Assembly: GCF_024699275.1 (NCBI RefSeq) | Contig: NZ_JAILPX010000026.1 | Coordinates: forward strand, 74,643 to 138,642 | Direction of reading: 5' to 3' | Source of the DNA: Selenomonas sp. | GTDB lineage: Bacteria > Bacillota_C > Negativicutes > Selenomonadales > Selenomonadaceae | DNA length: 64,000 nucleotides | Shown: in pieces, positions 19,101 through 27,926 of the stretch | Layout of the letters: the number at the start of each line of letters is the position of its first letter | Numbering within the stretch: position 1 is the first letter of the stretch | The notes under the pieces: generated by a model | Databases searched by the model: none | Told to the model about the DNA's origin: nothing | What the model saw: the letters and a program-made list of their open reading frames with translations, nothing else | Program-made: the position numbers and the translations under genes

Positions 19101-19355
19101 ATCTTGTTCTTGCGTCTTTTCCTGAACGGTGGCAATAATCTCGTTCACCAGCGCCAGCTGACTGGCAATATCTTCACTGTGCATCCGCACCGCTTTGAGC
19201 CCTCGCTCAACTATGGCAGCCACATATTGCGCTAAAATTTTGGCTGCCTCTGCCTTATCAATTTGGACCAGTTCTTTATATTTGTGTGGTAAAGCCGCCA
19301 GCTCCTCTGCCAATGAATCACTGACTACTTTTTCATACAATCCATCTTTCAGCAT
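16179..19355 (-). CDS. PLD-nuclease/superfamily 2 helicase with DUF3427 C-terminus
   Basis: A large cytoplasmic protein of about 1058 residues. Order of parts: a helical N-terminus; a phospholipase-D-type domain (about 130-310) with HAKAYVFYRDTGYTTAYIGS; and a superfamily 2 helicase with Walker A ATGTGKT, DEIH box, LTATPERLDG and the motif VI sequence QQLGRGLRLS. A long DUF3427-type C-terminus follows. The family is linked to restriction-like DNA processing. The PLD domain keeps one clear HxK motif. The start at 19355 has AAGGATGG upstream; a start at 19403 is also possible (AAGGTG). It stands alone, with no methylase or defence partner. Confidence 0.85.
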   Translation of the reverse strand: MLKDGLYEKVVSDSLAEELAALPHKYKELVQIDKAEAAKILAQYVAAIVERGLKAVRMHSEDIASQLALVNEIIATVQEKTQEQDFSAMKVDPAGQQLLALYDRQNSILSLGTKGRETVDRPETSLAQSSLFTGAVHEPQMYTELKKEIASCNRMDMLVSFIKWSGLRLLIEALKHFTQNGGRLRIITTSYMGATDVKAIKELSKLVNTEIKVSYDTQRTRLHAKAYVFYRDTGYTTAYIGSSNLSRAAMSSGLEWNIKITAQDQPETLAKIGATFASYWESREFEPYTAAEEMRLYRALRDEKYYKEGNTTRYTLDVRPYSYQQEILDKLAAERSVRGIYRNLIVAATGTGKTVIAAFDYARFCRENPGRSNRLLFVAHRQEILTQGLATFQAVLKDNNFGELFVGQYTPQALDQLFISIQTFNSQDFTAKTSPDFYDFIVVDEIHHGPADSYQKLLNYYQPRILLGLTATPERLDGKSILPYFGERIAAEIRLPEAIERKLLCPFQYFGVTDNVDLTEVKWTAGGYDKQALSNVYSLSGKVAERRADLIVNSLQRYVTDVLLVKGLGFCVSVEHASFMSDYFNQLGIPSLCLTGQSAQVDRDNARKRLAQGELKFIFVVDIYNEGVDIPEINTVLFLRPTESLTIFLQQLGRGLRLSPDKDCLTVLDFIGQANKKYSFTHKFAALLANTSHSVQQEVENGFVSAPKGCYIQLEKQAAQYILDNIKGAYDTLRGMAGHIASFAEDSGLPVTLANFLHYHHMDPRQLYRHKSWQSFSRMCVRAGVQEDYEPESLELQVNLSIVFQKLAVADSQRWIKFLLNILPQLADMDFNWLSPLESRMLQMFYVTIWGEYARDWRDEKVRENFLALANSPHIVAEMQELLRYQLDGIDFVDEPLNIGFACPLDLHCTYTRDQILVAMDFDKPNTVREGVKWLADKKTDLFFVTLNKADREYSPTTMYDDYSLNEWLFHWQSQSVTTVGSVTGQRYLHHQEQGTQILLFVREFKKDNMTGGAAAYTYLGRANYVSHEGEKPINIVWKLDKPIPAKFLKKSNKLAVG

Positions 19356-19418
19356 AACATTCCATCCTTCTGCCGTATATTCTACGCATTTCTTACTGCC
19401 CATTATACACCTTCTAAT

Positions 19419-19448
19419 TTGTCAAATCCTCCCCACTGGCGTTATAAT
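19419..19448 (+). promoter_or_regulatory. Promoter of the FeS protein-molybdoenzyme operon
   Basis: TTGTCA (19419-19424), an 18-base spacer and TATAAT (19443-19448). Transcription would begin near 19455, which rules out an upstream start for the FeS gene. Confidence 0.7.
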
Positions 19449-19481
19449 GAAGAAAACTCTTTGCGAAAGGTGGCTGAATCC

Positions 19482-20390
19482 ATGGCCCGGCGCGAAATCG
19501 ACCTTAACCGCTGCCTGTTTCACTATACCAATATTACCTGCAACCGCTGTCAGGAAATCTGTCCGCAAAATGCAATCCACAACCGCGAAATCGATCGCGA
19601 AAAATGCAACGATTGCGGCCTTTGCACCGCTGTCTGTCCTACCGGAGCCCTCCAGAGCAGCACGGATTACGACAGCGCTCTGACCGCGGTCCAAAACCTT
19701 ACGCCCCAGGTACTGATGTGCCAAAAAGTCGCCTCAAATGCAATGCCCTGCCTGGGCGCCATAAATCGCCGCCTGCTCTGGGCATTGGCTGAAAAACAGC
19801 CCTTGGCCATTGACACCAGCCGGTGCTCTGCCTGCAATCCAGCCGTACACAGCTGGCTGGAGCAGGAAATTAAAGCCTGCAATCAGGCCCTGTCAGCTGC
19901 CGGCAAGGCTCCCATCAAGTTGGTCCATGTAAAGGATACGCCCCCACCCCCACCGAAAGTAGCCCGCCGTTCCTTTTTCCGCTCCTTATTCCATGCGGCC
20001 TCAGACACCGCTACAGAAATTGCTCAGGCACAAACGGAACGGCAGTTCGCCTTTGACCCGGTAATCTGGCTCTCCAAACAAGCCGTAACCCCCTGTCCGC
20101 TCTTTCCCAGTCTTACTTTGCACTCTTCCTGCACGGCCTGTGGCCTTTGCACCATGCTTTGCCCGGAAAAGGCCCTGCAGCTCGATACCACAGACACAGA
20201 CAGGAAACTCCGTTTCCACCCCTTAAAATGCACCGCTTGCAGTCTTTGCGTAAACAATTGCCCACAGGGCAGCTTAAAGCTCCTGCCACGCTTTAATGGT
20301 TTGACCGAATTCCCGCTGGAAGCTGGACATCCCCCTATTTCCCCGGCCAATTCTGACAACAGCTCCGCCTTTAACCTGCAGCGGGGCTGA
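19482..20390 (+). CDS. 4Fe-4S ferredoxin-domain protein, partner of the downstream molybdoenzyme
   Basis: A 302-residue FeS protein with two double-cluster ferredoxin modules. The N-terminal module has CNRCQEICPQNAI and CNDCGLCTAVCPTGAL. The C-terminal module has CTACGLCTMLCPEKAL and CTACSLCVNNCPQGSL. A middle segment has CSACNPAVHSWLEQEI. There is no signal peptide or membrane segment, so it should be cytoplasmic. The start at 19482 follows AGGTGG and lies just after the predicted transcription start. It lies 24 bases before the molybdoenzyme gene, so the two probably form a soluble two-subunit oxidoreductase. Confidence 0.85.
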   Translation: MARREIDLNRCLFHYTNITCNRCQEICPQNAIHNREIDREKCNDCGLCTAVCPTGALQSSTDYDSALTAVQNLTPQVLMCQKVASNAMPCLGAINRRLLWALAEKQPLAIDTSRCSACNPAVHSWLEQEIKACNQALSAAGKAPIKLVHVKDTPPPPPKVARRSFFRSLFHAASDTATEIAQAQTERQFAFDPVIWLSKQAVTPCPLFPSLTLHSSCTACGLCTMLCPEKALQLDTTDTDRKLRFHPLKCTACSLCVNNCPQGSLKLLPRFNGLTEFPLEAGHPPISPANSDNSSAFNLQRG

Positions 20391-20414
20391 TTTCCCCTAA
20401 AAAGGAGGCGCTGT

Positions 20415-22412
20415 ATGTTTTTACAGGAAAATTACCAGGTCACCCGCCATATATGTCCCCGTAACTGTTACGACTCCTGCCCCATGCTGGCCTTTACCCG
20501 CGGCGGAAAAATCGAATACATCACCGGAGACAAGACCAGCGGCACCTCTGAACGGTTATGCAGCAAGCGGGAGGATATTCTCGCCGCAGTCTACCACCCG
20601 CAGCGACTGCTCTATCCTCAACGGCAGATAATCCGCGGTTCAGGCAACTGGCAGCGTATTTCCTGGGAAGAAGCCATCGATACCATTGCCCATAAAATCT
20701 TAGAATTGAAAAAACGCTACCATTCCACCCTCCCCCTCTGCCTAAACAAATATTCAGGAAATTTCGGTCTGCTACACTATGCCGTGGAAGGAATGTTCAA
20801 CAGCCTTGGTCCCACCACCCAAACCACCGGTACGCCCTGCTTTTCCTCCGGTCTGGATGCTCAGCTGTTGGACTTTGGCCGCAACGTCACCACAGATGTC
20901 CGTCAGTTGCTGAACGCCCGTCTGATTATCCTCTGGGGGGTAAATCCAGCCTGGACCTCCGTCCATACCATGTCCATGATCTATGCGGCCAGAGAACGGG
21001 GAGCCAAAGTAGTGGTCATCGATCCCGTATACACCGAAACCGCCCGCAAAGCCGACTACTATATGGAACTGCGTCCCGGCAGCGATGCGGCCTTGGCTAT
21101 CCTGCTGCTGCAAAAGCTGGCGGCCAAAGGACGGCTCACGTATAATTCCACTAAGACTTCTGGCGCTGACACGCTTATAGCCGCCGTGCAAAAAGCCCCT
21201 ACAGACAAACTTTTATCCGCCATTGGCCAACAGGATTCTGCCCTTACCTTTTTAACCGATTTGATTGCCCAAAACAGCCCCATGCATATCTGGTGCGGCT
21301 ATGGTCTGCAACGCCATGTGCAAGGCGGGCTCACCATCCGGCTCATCGATGCACTGGCCCAACTCACTGGCAATATCGGCATTCCTGGCGGTGGCGTGAA
21401 CTTTGCCGACAAGGGCATGAATATCTTCCCTTATAAAATCATGCAAAAGCGGTCTGACACGCGCTTTGTCAACATCAACAACTTCGCTTATAGCCTGCAG
21501 CAGCTTACCGGGATTCCTGTACGCTTTCTCTGGATAGCCTGCCGCAATCCCCTGCGTCAGGACGCAGGACTGGCTGACCTTCAGGAAATCTGGTCACAGC
21601 TGGAACTTGTTGTAGTTGCCGATAAAGTCATGACCCACTCGGCCCAAATGGCCGATATTCTCCTGCCCGTAACCACCGAATTTGAAGAACTGGATGTGTA
21701 CGGCGGCTACTTTTTCCATCATGTGGGGCTCAACGAACCCGCTATCCCGCCCCGAGGTGAAGCCAAGACCGACCTGGAAATTGCCCGCCTGCTGACCCGG
21801 CGCCTAAATGAGCTGGCTCCTGGCAGCAGCAGCTTTCCATCCCAGCATCGTGATGAAGATTTCCTGGCGGCGGAATTCACGCCTGCAGTCTGCAAAAAAC
21901 TGCATATTCAAAAATGGCAGGACCTTTACCATGGTCCCGTCCTCTATCACCAGCAAACCATTCCCTGGGCCAAGGGGAAATTTTCCACTTCAGACGGCAA
22001 ATTCCACTGCTGCAGCCTGCCGGATGATATAACCCATCTGTTTCCCAGCCAGGAATTTCCCTTTCACCTCATTACCCCCCATTCCCAGAATCATATCAAT
22101 AGTCAAAGCGCTGTGACCCACCACCTGCTGCCGGAGTATCCCATCATCCATATTCACCGGCAAACCGGCGAAAAACTGCATCTTAAGGATAAGCATCCAG
22201 CCATCCTTTGGAACGCTCTTGCTGAAATCCCCGTCAATGTCCACTTTCGTGATGACCTTTCCCCCGATATCCTTCTGAGTATGCAGGGCGATAGCCAAAA
22301 GGGCGGCCTTAACCTGCTAAATGCCGGCCATCCCACCGATTTAGGAATGAACGCGACTGCTGCTCCCGGCATTGCCTTCTATGATGTCTTTGTAAACATT
22401 CGCCCTCAATAA
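20415..22412 (+). CDS. Cytoplasmic molybdopterin oxidoreductase without Tat signal
   Basis: A 665-residue Mo-bis-PGD enzyme similar to the DmsA-like protein at 9190. It starts directly at the [4Fe-4S] domain (HICPRNCYDSC ... ERLCSKRED) and so lacks the Tat leader. The molybdenum region TTGTPCFSSGLDAQ again has a cysteine at the possible ligand position. The C-terminal pterin domain ends with ATAAPGIAFYDVFVNI, close to the end of the exported paralogue. RBS AAAAGGAGG lies upstream. The paralogy with the dms enzyme suggests duplication and relocation to the cytoplasm. The substrate is unknown. Confidence 0.88.
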   Translation: MFLQENYQVTRHICPRNCYDSCPMLAFTRGGKIEYITGDKTSGTSERLCSKREDILAAVYHPQRLLYPQRQIIRGSGNWQRISWEEAIDTIAHKILELKKRYHSTLPLCLNKYSGNFGLLHYAVEGMFNSLGPTTQTTGTPCFSSGLDAQLLDFGRNVTTDVRQLLNARLIILWGVNPAWTSVHTMSMIYAARERGAKVVVIDPVYTETARKADYYMELRPGSDAALAILLLQKLAAKGRLTYNSTKTSGADTLIAAVQKAPTDKLLSAIGQQDSALTFLTDLIAQNSPMHIWCGYGLQRHVQGGLTIRLIDALAQLTGNIGIPGGGVNFADKGMNIFPYKIMQKRSDTRFVNINNFAYSLQQLTGIPVRFLWIACRNPLRQDAGLADLQEIWSQLELVVVADKVMTHSAQMADILLPVTTEFEELDVYGGYFFHHVGLNEPAIPPRGEAKTDLEIARLLTRRLNELAPGSSSFPSQHRDEDFLAAEFTPAVCKKLHIQKWQDLYHGPVLYHQQTIPWAKGKFSTSDGKFHCCSLPDDITHLFPSQEFPFHLITPHSQNHINSQSAVTHHLLPEYPIIHIHRQTGEKLHLKDKHPAILWNALAEIPVNVHFRDDLSPDILLSMQGDSQKGGLNLLNAGHPTDLGMNATAAPGIAFYDVFVNIRPQ

Positions 22413-22416
22413 TAGC

Positions 22417-22485
22417 AAAAGCCCGGAATAACGATTCCTTGCGCGAAAACATCCTATCCGCCAAAAATCGCTATTCCGAGCTTTT
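22417..22485. terminator. Bidirectional terminator
   Basis: Arms AAAAGCCCGGAATAACGATT (22417-22436) and AATCGCTATTCCGAGCTTTT (22466-22485) pair over about 18 positions around a 29-base loop, between convergent genes. Confidence 0.8.
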
Positions 22486-22502
22486 ACTCTATACACATAC
22501 TT

Positions 22503-23840
22503 TTATCGGTTCTGATACTTGAACCCCAACCAGAGACATAATAACCATACGGGCAGGATATAGACTGCCAGAGCCATACCCTCAATCTGTGTCATCAGCC
22601 CCCAGATACTGAGCAGGAATGCTATGCAGAGATAATTAATCCATGGGTACAGCGGGGATTGAAATTTCGTATCCTTCCCCTTAGCTTTGCAATAAGCGCG
22701 AAACTTCAGATGGGTGATGACGATGGTCAGCCAGCTGATGGTGGCCGCAATGGTGGCAATGGACATCAGGAACATGAAAATCTGTCCCGGAAAGAAATAG
22801 TTCAGGGCCACGCAGATAAGCGTAATTCCCGAAGAAACCAGAATGCCCCGCACGGGCACTCCATGGCCGGAAAGTTTAGAGAGGAACTTCGGGGCCTCAT
22901 CTTTAGTCGACAGACCATAGAGCATACGGCTATTGCTGTAGATGGCCGAATTATAGACCGATACCGCCGCCGTAAGCACCACAAAATTGAGGATATGAGC
23001 CGCTGCAGGAATCCCCACGCTCATGAAAATCTGCACAAAGGGACTGGCTTCCATGCCCACTTCATTCCATGGCCACAGAGCCATAAGCACAGCCATAGTT
23101 CCCACATAGAAGATCAGAATGCGCCAGATAACCTGATTGATGGCCTGTGGAATGGTCTTATCGGGATTTTCCGCCTCCCCAGCGGTAATGCCAATCAGTT
23201 CAATGCCGCCAAAGGAAAACATCACCACCGCAATGGCCAGACACAAGCCCCATAGACCATTGGGCAGAAAACCGCCGTATGACCAGAGATTGCTGAGATT
23301 ATCCGGAAAGGGCTGCGGATTCCCCACCAGGATATAAAGCCCTAAGACAATCATCAACAGAATGGCCGTGATTTTGATAAGGGCCATCCAGAATTCCGTC
23401 TCACCATAAAGCCGTACATTAATGAGATTCAATGCCGTGATGGCGACCAGGCAGATAAGCGCCGCAATCCACTGGGGAAGATCCGGAAACCAAAATTGCA
23501 TATAGATGCCCACTGCCGTAAGCTCCGCCATGGACACCAGCACATAGTTAAACCAATAATTCCAGCCGGACATGAACCCGGGAAACCGCCCCCAATATTT
23601 CGTGGCATAATGACTGAAAGAACCCGATACAGGTTCATCAACAGCCATCTCTCCCAACATGCGCATGATGAAGAAAATCATGATGCCGCCAAGCAGATAG
23701 GCCAGCATCACTGCTGGCCCTGCCAAGGCAATCGTGGAAGCTGAACCATAGAAAAGCCCGGTGCCAATCGCGCCGCCCAAAGCAATCATCTGCAAGTGAC
23801 GGTTCTTTAGCCCCCGCTTTAACTTACCATTCTCATTCAT
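22503..23840 (-). CDS. Amino acid permease (APC superfamily, AAT family)
   Basis: A 445-residue, 12-helix membrane transporter that imports an amino acid with protons. The N-terminus (KLKRGLKNRHLQMIALGGAI, then GTGLFYGSA) and the EMAVDEPVSGSFSHYA motif are diagnostic for the AroP/GabP/CycA/LysP group. The exact substrate cannot be assigned. It has its own promoter, overlapping the smpB terminator. Confidence 0.9.
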   Translation of the reverse strand: MNENGKLKRGLKNRHLQMIALGGAIGTGLFYGSASTIALAGPAVMLAYLLGGIMIFFIMRMLGEMAVDEPVSGSFSHYATKYWGRFPGFMSGWNYWFNYVLVSMAELTAVGIYMQFWFPDLPQWIAALICLVAITALNLINVRLYGETEFWMALIKITAILLMIVLGLYILVGNPQPFPDNLSNLWSYGGFLPNGLWGLCLAIAVVMFSFGGIELIGITAGEAENPDKTIPQAINQVIWRILIFYVGTMAVLMALWPWNEVGMEASPFVQIFMSVGIPAAAHILNFVVLTAAVSVYNSAIYSNSRMLYGLSTKDEAPKFLSKLSGHGVPVRGILVSSGITLICVALNYFFPGQIFMFLMSIATIAATISWLTIVITHLKFRAYCKAKGKDTKFQSPLYPWINYLCIAFLLSIWGLMTQIEGMALAVYILPVWLLCLWLGFKYQNR

Positions 23841-23864
23841 AAGCTTAGTTCCCTTCTAAAAAAT

Positions 23865-23907
23865 AAAGTACCTGCCTATTATAACATCAACAGCAGGTAC
23901 TTTACAA
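23865..23907 (-). promoter_or_regulatory. Overlapping smpB terminator and permease promoter
   Basis: On the minus strand an 11-bp stem AAAGTACCTGC/GCAGGTACTTT (23865-23875, 23893-23903) is followed by ATTTTTT and ends smpB. The loop contains TATAAT (23878-23883), and an 18-base spacer separates it from TTGTAA (23902-23907). The permease promoter is therefore embedded in the terminator hairpin. Confidence 0.6.
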
Positions 23908-23922
23908 TATTACAGTTTTATC

Positions 23923-24396
23923 TCAATAACGCTGCCTGTCTTTTAAGGCTCGTTCCACTTCCCGCTTAGCGGCCTTCTCATGCAGATCCTGCCGCTTGTC
24001 GTAATTGTGCTTACCAGAAGCCAAGGCCAGTTCCAGCTTAGCCTTGCCATTCTTGAAATAAATCTTTAACGGCACCAGCGTAAAACCCTTTTCTCTCGTC
24101 TTCGCAAAGAGCTTGACAATTTCACTCTTATGCATCAGCAATTTCCGTGGCCGCAACGGATCGTGATTGAATATATTTCCCTGATCATAAGGAGAAACAT
24201 GCATATTCTCCACGAAGATTTCCCCGTTTTTAATCATGGCATAGCTGTCCTTTAAGTTGGCCTTGCCCGCCCGCAGGGATTTTACCTCCGTACCTTGCAG
24301 GGCAAGTCCGGTTTCAAAGGTTTCATGGATGAAATAATCGTGACGCGCCTTGCGGTTTTCGCAGACGATCTTCATCCCGATATTCTTCTTGCCCAT
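23923..24396 (-). CDS. smpB: SsrA-binding protein SmpB
   Basis: A 157-residue tmRNA partner for rescue of stalled ribosomes. Conserved features are the [20 protein letters not shown] opening, [16 protein letters not shown], and the basic tail ending [20 protein letters not shown]. It lies 16 bases after rnr with RBS GAGGTGAT. The order secG-est-rnr-smpB is the usual Firmicute arrangement. The tmRNA gene itself, often nearby, is not in this window. Confidence 0.97.
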   Translation of the reverse strand: MGKKNIGMKIVCENRKARHDYFIHETFETGLALQGTEVKSLRAGKANLKDSYAMIKNGEIFVENMHVSPYDQGNIFNHDPLRPRKLLMHKSEIVKLFAKTREKGFTLVPLKIYFKNGKAKLELALASGKHNYDKRQDLHEKAAKREVERALKDRQRY

Positions 24397-24412
24397 AGGA
24401 TCACCTCAACTG

Positions 24413-27136
24413 TTATTTGCTATTGCCAGTACCGCCCTCGGTTTTACGATGAGGACGCGGCCGGCGGGAACCGCGGGACTTCTTGGCTTTCTCCTTCTCG
24501 GCCTTAGCTGCTGCCGAAGCCAGTTCCCGTTCCTTTTTCTCATGATAACCAGGAGGATCCGGCCAAACGGCACTGTTAAGTCCCGTCACATAGACACGAT
24601 GGTATCCTGCCTCCTTATCGCTGCGGCGTTCTTCCCGATTACGGCTGCGCCCGTCTCCGCGGAAGGAACCTGCCCCTGCACGGTTATCCTTATCCGCGCG
24701 CTCCGCCTTGCCCTGACGACGCTGGCGGTCCGTCTTAGCCTTACGGCCTTCCCCTTCTTGCTTTTGCGGCTGCGAAAGCTTCTCGCCGGAAGCACCACGT
24801 TTCTTGTGCCCATGACGTTTCTTGCCGTTTCTTTGCTCTTTTTGCTTATCTTCTTCTTCCGTCAGCATGGGTTCTGCAATCAGTTCATCTTCCAGCAAAG
24901 GCTTGTTCTGCTTTTTATTGCGCGCAATTTTAGGCTTCTTATCGCCCTTGCCCTTCTTGCTGCCATTGCTCTTTTGGGCAGGCTTTTCCGGCACATACTG
25001 GCCATTATCTTTTAACACAAAATCCAAATTCCGTTCCTCCACATTGGCCCGCGCCAGAATTACCGCAACTTCATCCCCCAACCGATACTGCGTGCGGGTG
25101 CGCTCACCAATCATTGCATATTGTTCTTCCACATATTCGTAATAATCGTTGGTCATGGTGGATACATGTACCAAGCCCTCTACACCGTTATCCAATTCCA
25201 CAAAGATACCAAAGGCCGTAACCCCACTGATAACCCCAGTGAATTCTTCCCCCACGAACTGGGCCATGTATTCAATTTTCTTCATGTCCGTGGTTTCCCG
25301 TTCCGCCTCGATTGCTACCCGTTCCCGCTGGGAAGTATGGTCAGCAATCTCGGGCAGGACAGCCTTTAATTTAATCTGTCGCTCCTTAGGCAGAGAACCT
25401 GTGGCAAAGGTTTCCCGCAAGAGCCGGTGTACAATCAAATCCGGATAGCGGCGAATCGGCGATGTAAAGTGAGTATAATAGCGGGCGGCAAGACCAAAGT
25501 GACCTAAACTCAACTCACTATAACGAGCCTGCTGCATGGACCGCAGGGACACCGTGCTGATGATCTTTTCCTCTGGGCGGCCCTCCACCTTTTCCAGCAC
25601 CTTCTGCACATCCATCGGCTGAATCTGGCCAGCCTCATCCCGTTTCACGTATAGACCAAACGTAGCCAGCAAATTATTGAGGCGTTCGATTTTTTCCTCC
25701 GAGGGCTGCTCATGAACCCGATACATAAAGGGCAGATTCTTCGTGTCCATATGGCGGGCCACCGTCTCATTGGCAATGAGCATACATTCTTCAATGATGG
25801 ATTCAGCCAATGAACCTTCCCTTTTAATAAGGGCCACAGGATGACCCTTTTCATCCAGTTTGACCTTCACTTCTGGCAAGTCAAAATCAATAGACCCGCG
25901 ACGATGGCGCTTAGCTTTAAGTACGCCCCGCAGTTCTGCCAGCGTTTTCAGCATAGGCAGGATATCCTCATTATCCGCTACAAAAGGCGCTTCTTTATCC
26001 ACCAGTACTTTGTTGACAATATTATAGGTCAGACGCCGATAAACATGAATCACCGTCGGCAATATCTCATAATGAAGGACTTCCCCTTCCGGGCTTATCT
26101 GCATCTCACAGGCCATGGACAGGCGGTCAACCCCTGCATTCAAACTGCAGATGCCATTGGATAGTTCCTTCGGCAGCATAGGAATTACCCGGTCGACCAG
26201 ATAAACGCTGGTTCCGCGGGCATAAGCCTCCCGGTCCAGTGGCGCATGCTCCCGCACATAATGACTCACATCCGCGATATAGACCCCCAGAAAGAACGAA
26301 CCATCCGGATTTCTGCGGGCATAGACTCCATCGTCCAAATCCTTGGAATCCTCGCCATCCACCGTAACAATCTGTAAATCCCGGCGATCTGCCCGGCCAG
26401 CATATTCCTCTGGGTCCGGTTCCGTTTCCGTAGCCGCAGCTTCTGCCTGCACATCCTCGGGAAAACTTTCCGACAACTCATATTGACGCATGACGGAAAG
26501 CACATCGACGCCAGGATCGCCCACTTTGCCCAATACTTCGATGACTTCGCCCTCTGCACTACGGCGGCCACTGGGCCATTTCGTGATTTTCACCACGACC
26601 TTGCTGCCCGTCTTTGCCCCCTTGAAATTCTTCTTCGCCACAAAGATATCCTGAGTCAGTTTGACATTATCCGGTGTCACAAAACCGAAGGTCTTGCTGC
26701 GTTCAAAAGTGCCTACGATTTTCTCGTTGGCCCGCTCCATAATGCGGATAATCTCCCCTTCCCGGGAGCGCCCTTCTTCCTGAGCAGGCATAACTCGGGC
26801 TACCACCCGGTCGCCATTCATGGCAGAGCCCACGGCATTGGCCGGTACAAACACATCCGTTTCCGCTTCCGTTTCCCGCACATCGGGAATGATAAAGCCA
26901 AATCCCTTGGCGGTCATGGAAATGCGGCCCACCACTAAATGCATACGGCTGGGCACCCCATATAGGTCACTGCGATTCTTGATAATCGCACCTTCCTCTT
27001 CCAGCTCTTCCAGGGCGCCAGCAAAGTCCACCAGTTCTTCATCCGTCAGGCCCAATGCTTCGCCTAAATCTTCTTCTGCCAAGGGCTTATAAGCCTCATT
27101 GCGCATATAGGCGATAATTCGCTCTTTTAAGTCCAT
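24413..27136 (-). CDS. rnr: Ribonuclease R
   Basis: A 907-residue 3'-5' exoribonuclease for structured RNA and for trans-translation substrates, consistent with its place next to smpB. The order of parts is an N-terminal winged helix, cold-shock domains (about 65-230), an RNB catalytic domain (DSKDLDDGVY ... FTSPIRRYPDLIVHRLL) and an S1 domain (about 610-695). The C-terminal tail of about 200 residues is exceptionally long and rich in Lys, Arg and Glu (KKGKGDKKPK, EERRSDKEAG). Such tails aid RNA or ribosome binding, but this one is longer than usual. It follows the esterase gene at a 25-base gap. Confidence 0.96.
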   Translation of the reverse strand: MDLKERIIAYMRNEAYKPLAEEDLGEALGLTDEELVDFAGALEELEEEGAIIKNRSDLYGVPSRMHLVVGRISMTAKGFGFIIPDVRETEAETDVFVPANAVGSAMNGDRVVARVMPAQEEGRSREGEIIRIMERANEKIVGTFERSKTFGFVTPDNVKLTQDIFVAKKNFKGAKTGSKVVVKITKWPSGRRSAEGEVIEVLGKVGDPGVDVLSVMRQYELSESFPEDVQAEAAATETEPDPEEYAGRADRRDLQIVTVDGEDSKDLDDGVYARRNPDGSFFLGVYIADVSHYVREHAPLDREAYARGTSVYLVDRVIPMLPKELSNGICSLNAGVDRLSMACEMQISPEGEVLHYEILPTVIHVYRRLTYNIVNKVLVDKEAPFVADNEDILPMLKTLAELRGVLKAKRHRRGSIDFDLPEVKVKLDEKGHPVALIKREGSLAESIIEECMLIANETVARHMDTKNLPFMYRVHEQPSEEKIERLNNLLATFGLYVKRDEAGQIQPMDVQKVLEKVEGRPEEKIISTVSLRSMQQARYSELSLGHFGLAARYYTHFTSPIRRYPDLIVHRLLRETFATGSLPKERQIKLKAVLPEIADHTSQRERVAIEAERETTDMKKIEYMAQFVGEEFTGVISGVTAFGIFVELDNGVEGLVHVSTMTNDYYEYVEEQYAMIGERTRTQYRLGDEVAVILARANVEERNLDFVLKDNGQYVPEKPAQKSNGSKKGKGDKKPKIARNKKQNKPLLEDELIAEPMLTEEEDKQKEQRNGKKRHGHKKRGASGEKLSQPQKQEGEGRKAKTDRQRRQGKAERADKDNRAGAGSFRGDGRSRNREERRSDKEAGYHRVYVTGLNSAVWPDPPGYHEKKERELASAAAKAEKEKAKKSRGSRRPRPHRKTEGGTGNSK

Positions 27137-27161
27137 ATTTTCTCCTTACAAATATCTCGAT

Positions 27162-27905
27162 TTACCTGCTCGCATTTTGCAGGAAGGCCGCAGCCTCTTC
27201 AAAAACCTTCTCCCGTTCGCTGGCCAAAGGCAGTAAATGCCCCGATTCCTCCAGCCAGACAATTCGCGCCTGCCCCTTCACATGGGACAGAATATAATCC
27301 GCACTGACCGGTGCGGCCGTATGATCATCACGACTATGCATGATGAGCAGCGGCGCCATCACTTCCTCGATGGCGCTCTTCGTCTTTTCGATAACCTCAA
27401 CCAATTCATGGATAGATACCAAGGGCATTTTCCGATAGGTGTTGTTGGCCGCAGGCGGCACATTCTTGAGCCGACGTCTGGCCTTCGGCACATAACCTCC
27501 ATAACAAGCCTCTCGCGGAGGTAATGCTGCCAGCCCGCGCTCCTCGGGAATGAATATGGGAGCAGCCAATGTCACCACATGTGAAACGACTTCTTCCGTG
27601 GAAAGCAACAGCGCAAAGAGTCCCCCCATAGAATGACCAATAACGGAAATATCCGCACAAAAACCGGAAAGCACGGCATATCCATCCCGCACCGAGTCCA
27701 TCCAGTCTTCCCAGGTCATATGACTCATATCCTCCACAGTAGTACCATGACCTGCCAGCCGCACCCCCAGTACCGTAAACCCCTGCTTATTCAAATGCTC
27801 GCCCAACAGCAAAAGTTCAGCAGGCAACCCCGTAAAGCCGTGAATAAGGAGCACACCTTTTTCCCCGCCGGGCATAAAGAAGGGCTCTGCTCCCGGTAAT
27901 ATCAT
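27162..27905 (-). CDS. est: Alpha/beta-hydrolase, carboxylesterase type
   Basis: A 247-residue esterase. It has LIHGFTGLPAELLLLGEHL near the start (oxyanion region), the nucleophile elbow GHSMGG at about 92-97, and a late acid/His pair (HSRDDH ... EESGHLLPL). This is the Est30-like carboxylesterase that commonly sits between secG and rnr in Firmicutes. The physiological substrate is unknown; short acyl esters are typical for the family. Confidence 0.88.
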   Translation of the reverse strand: MILPGAEPFFMPGGEKGVLLIHGFTGLPAELLLLGEHLNKQGFTVLGVRLAGHGTTVEDMSHMTWEDWMDSVRDGYAVLSGFCADISVIGHSMGGLFALLLSTEEVVSHVVTLAAPIFIPEERGLAALPPREACYGGYVPKARRRLKNVPPAANNTYRKMPLVSIHELVEVIEKTKSAIEEVMAPLLIMHSRDDHTAAPVSADYILSHVKGQARIVWLEESGHLLPLASEREKVFEEAAAFLQNASR

Positions 27906-27926
27906 CCTTCCACCCCCATAAGCGAA

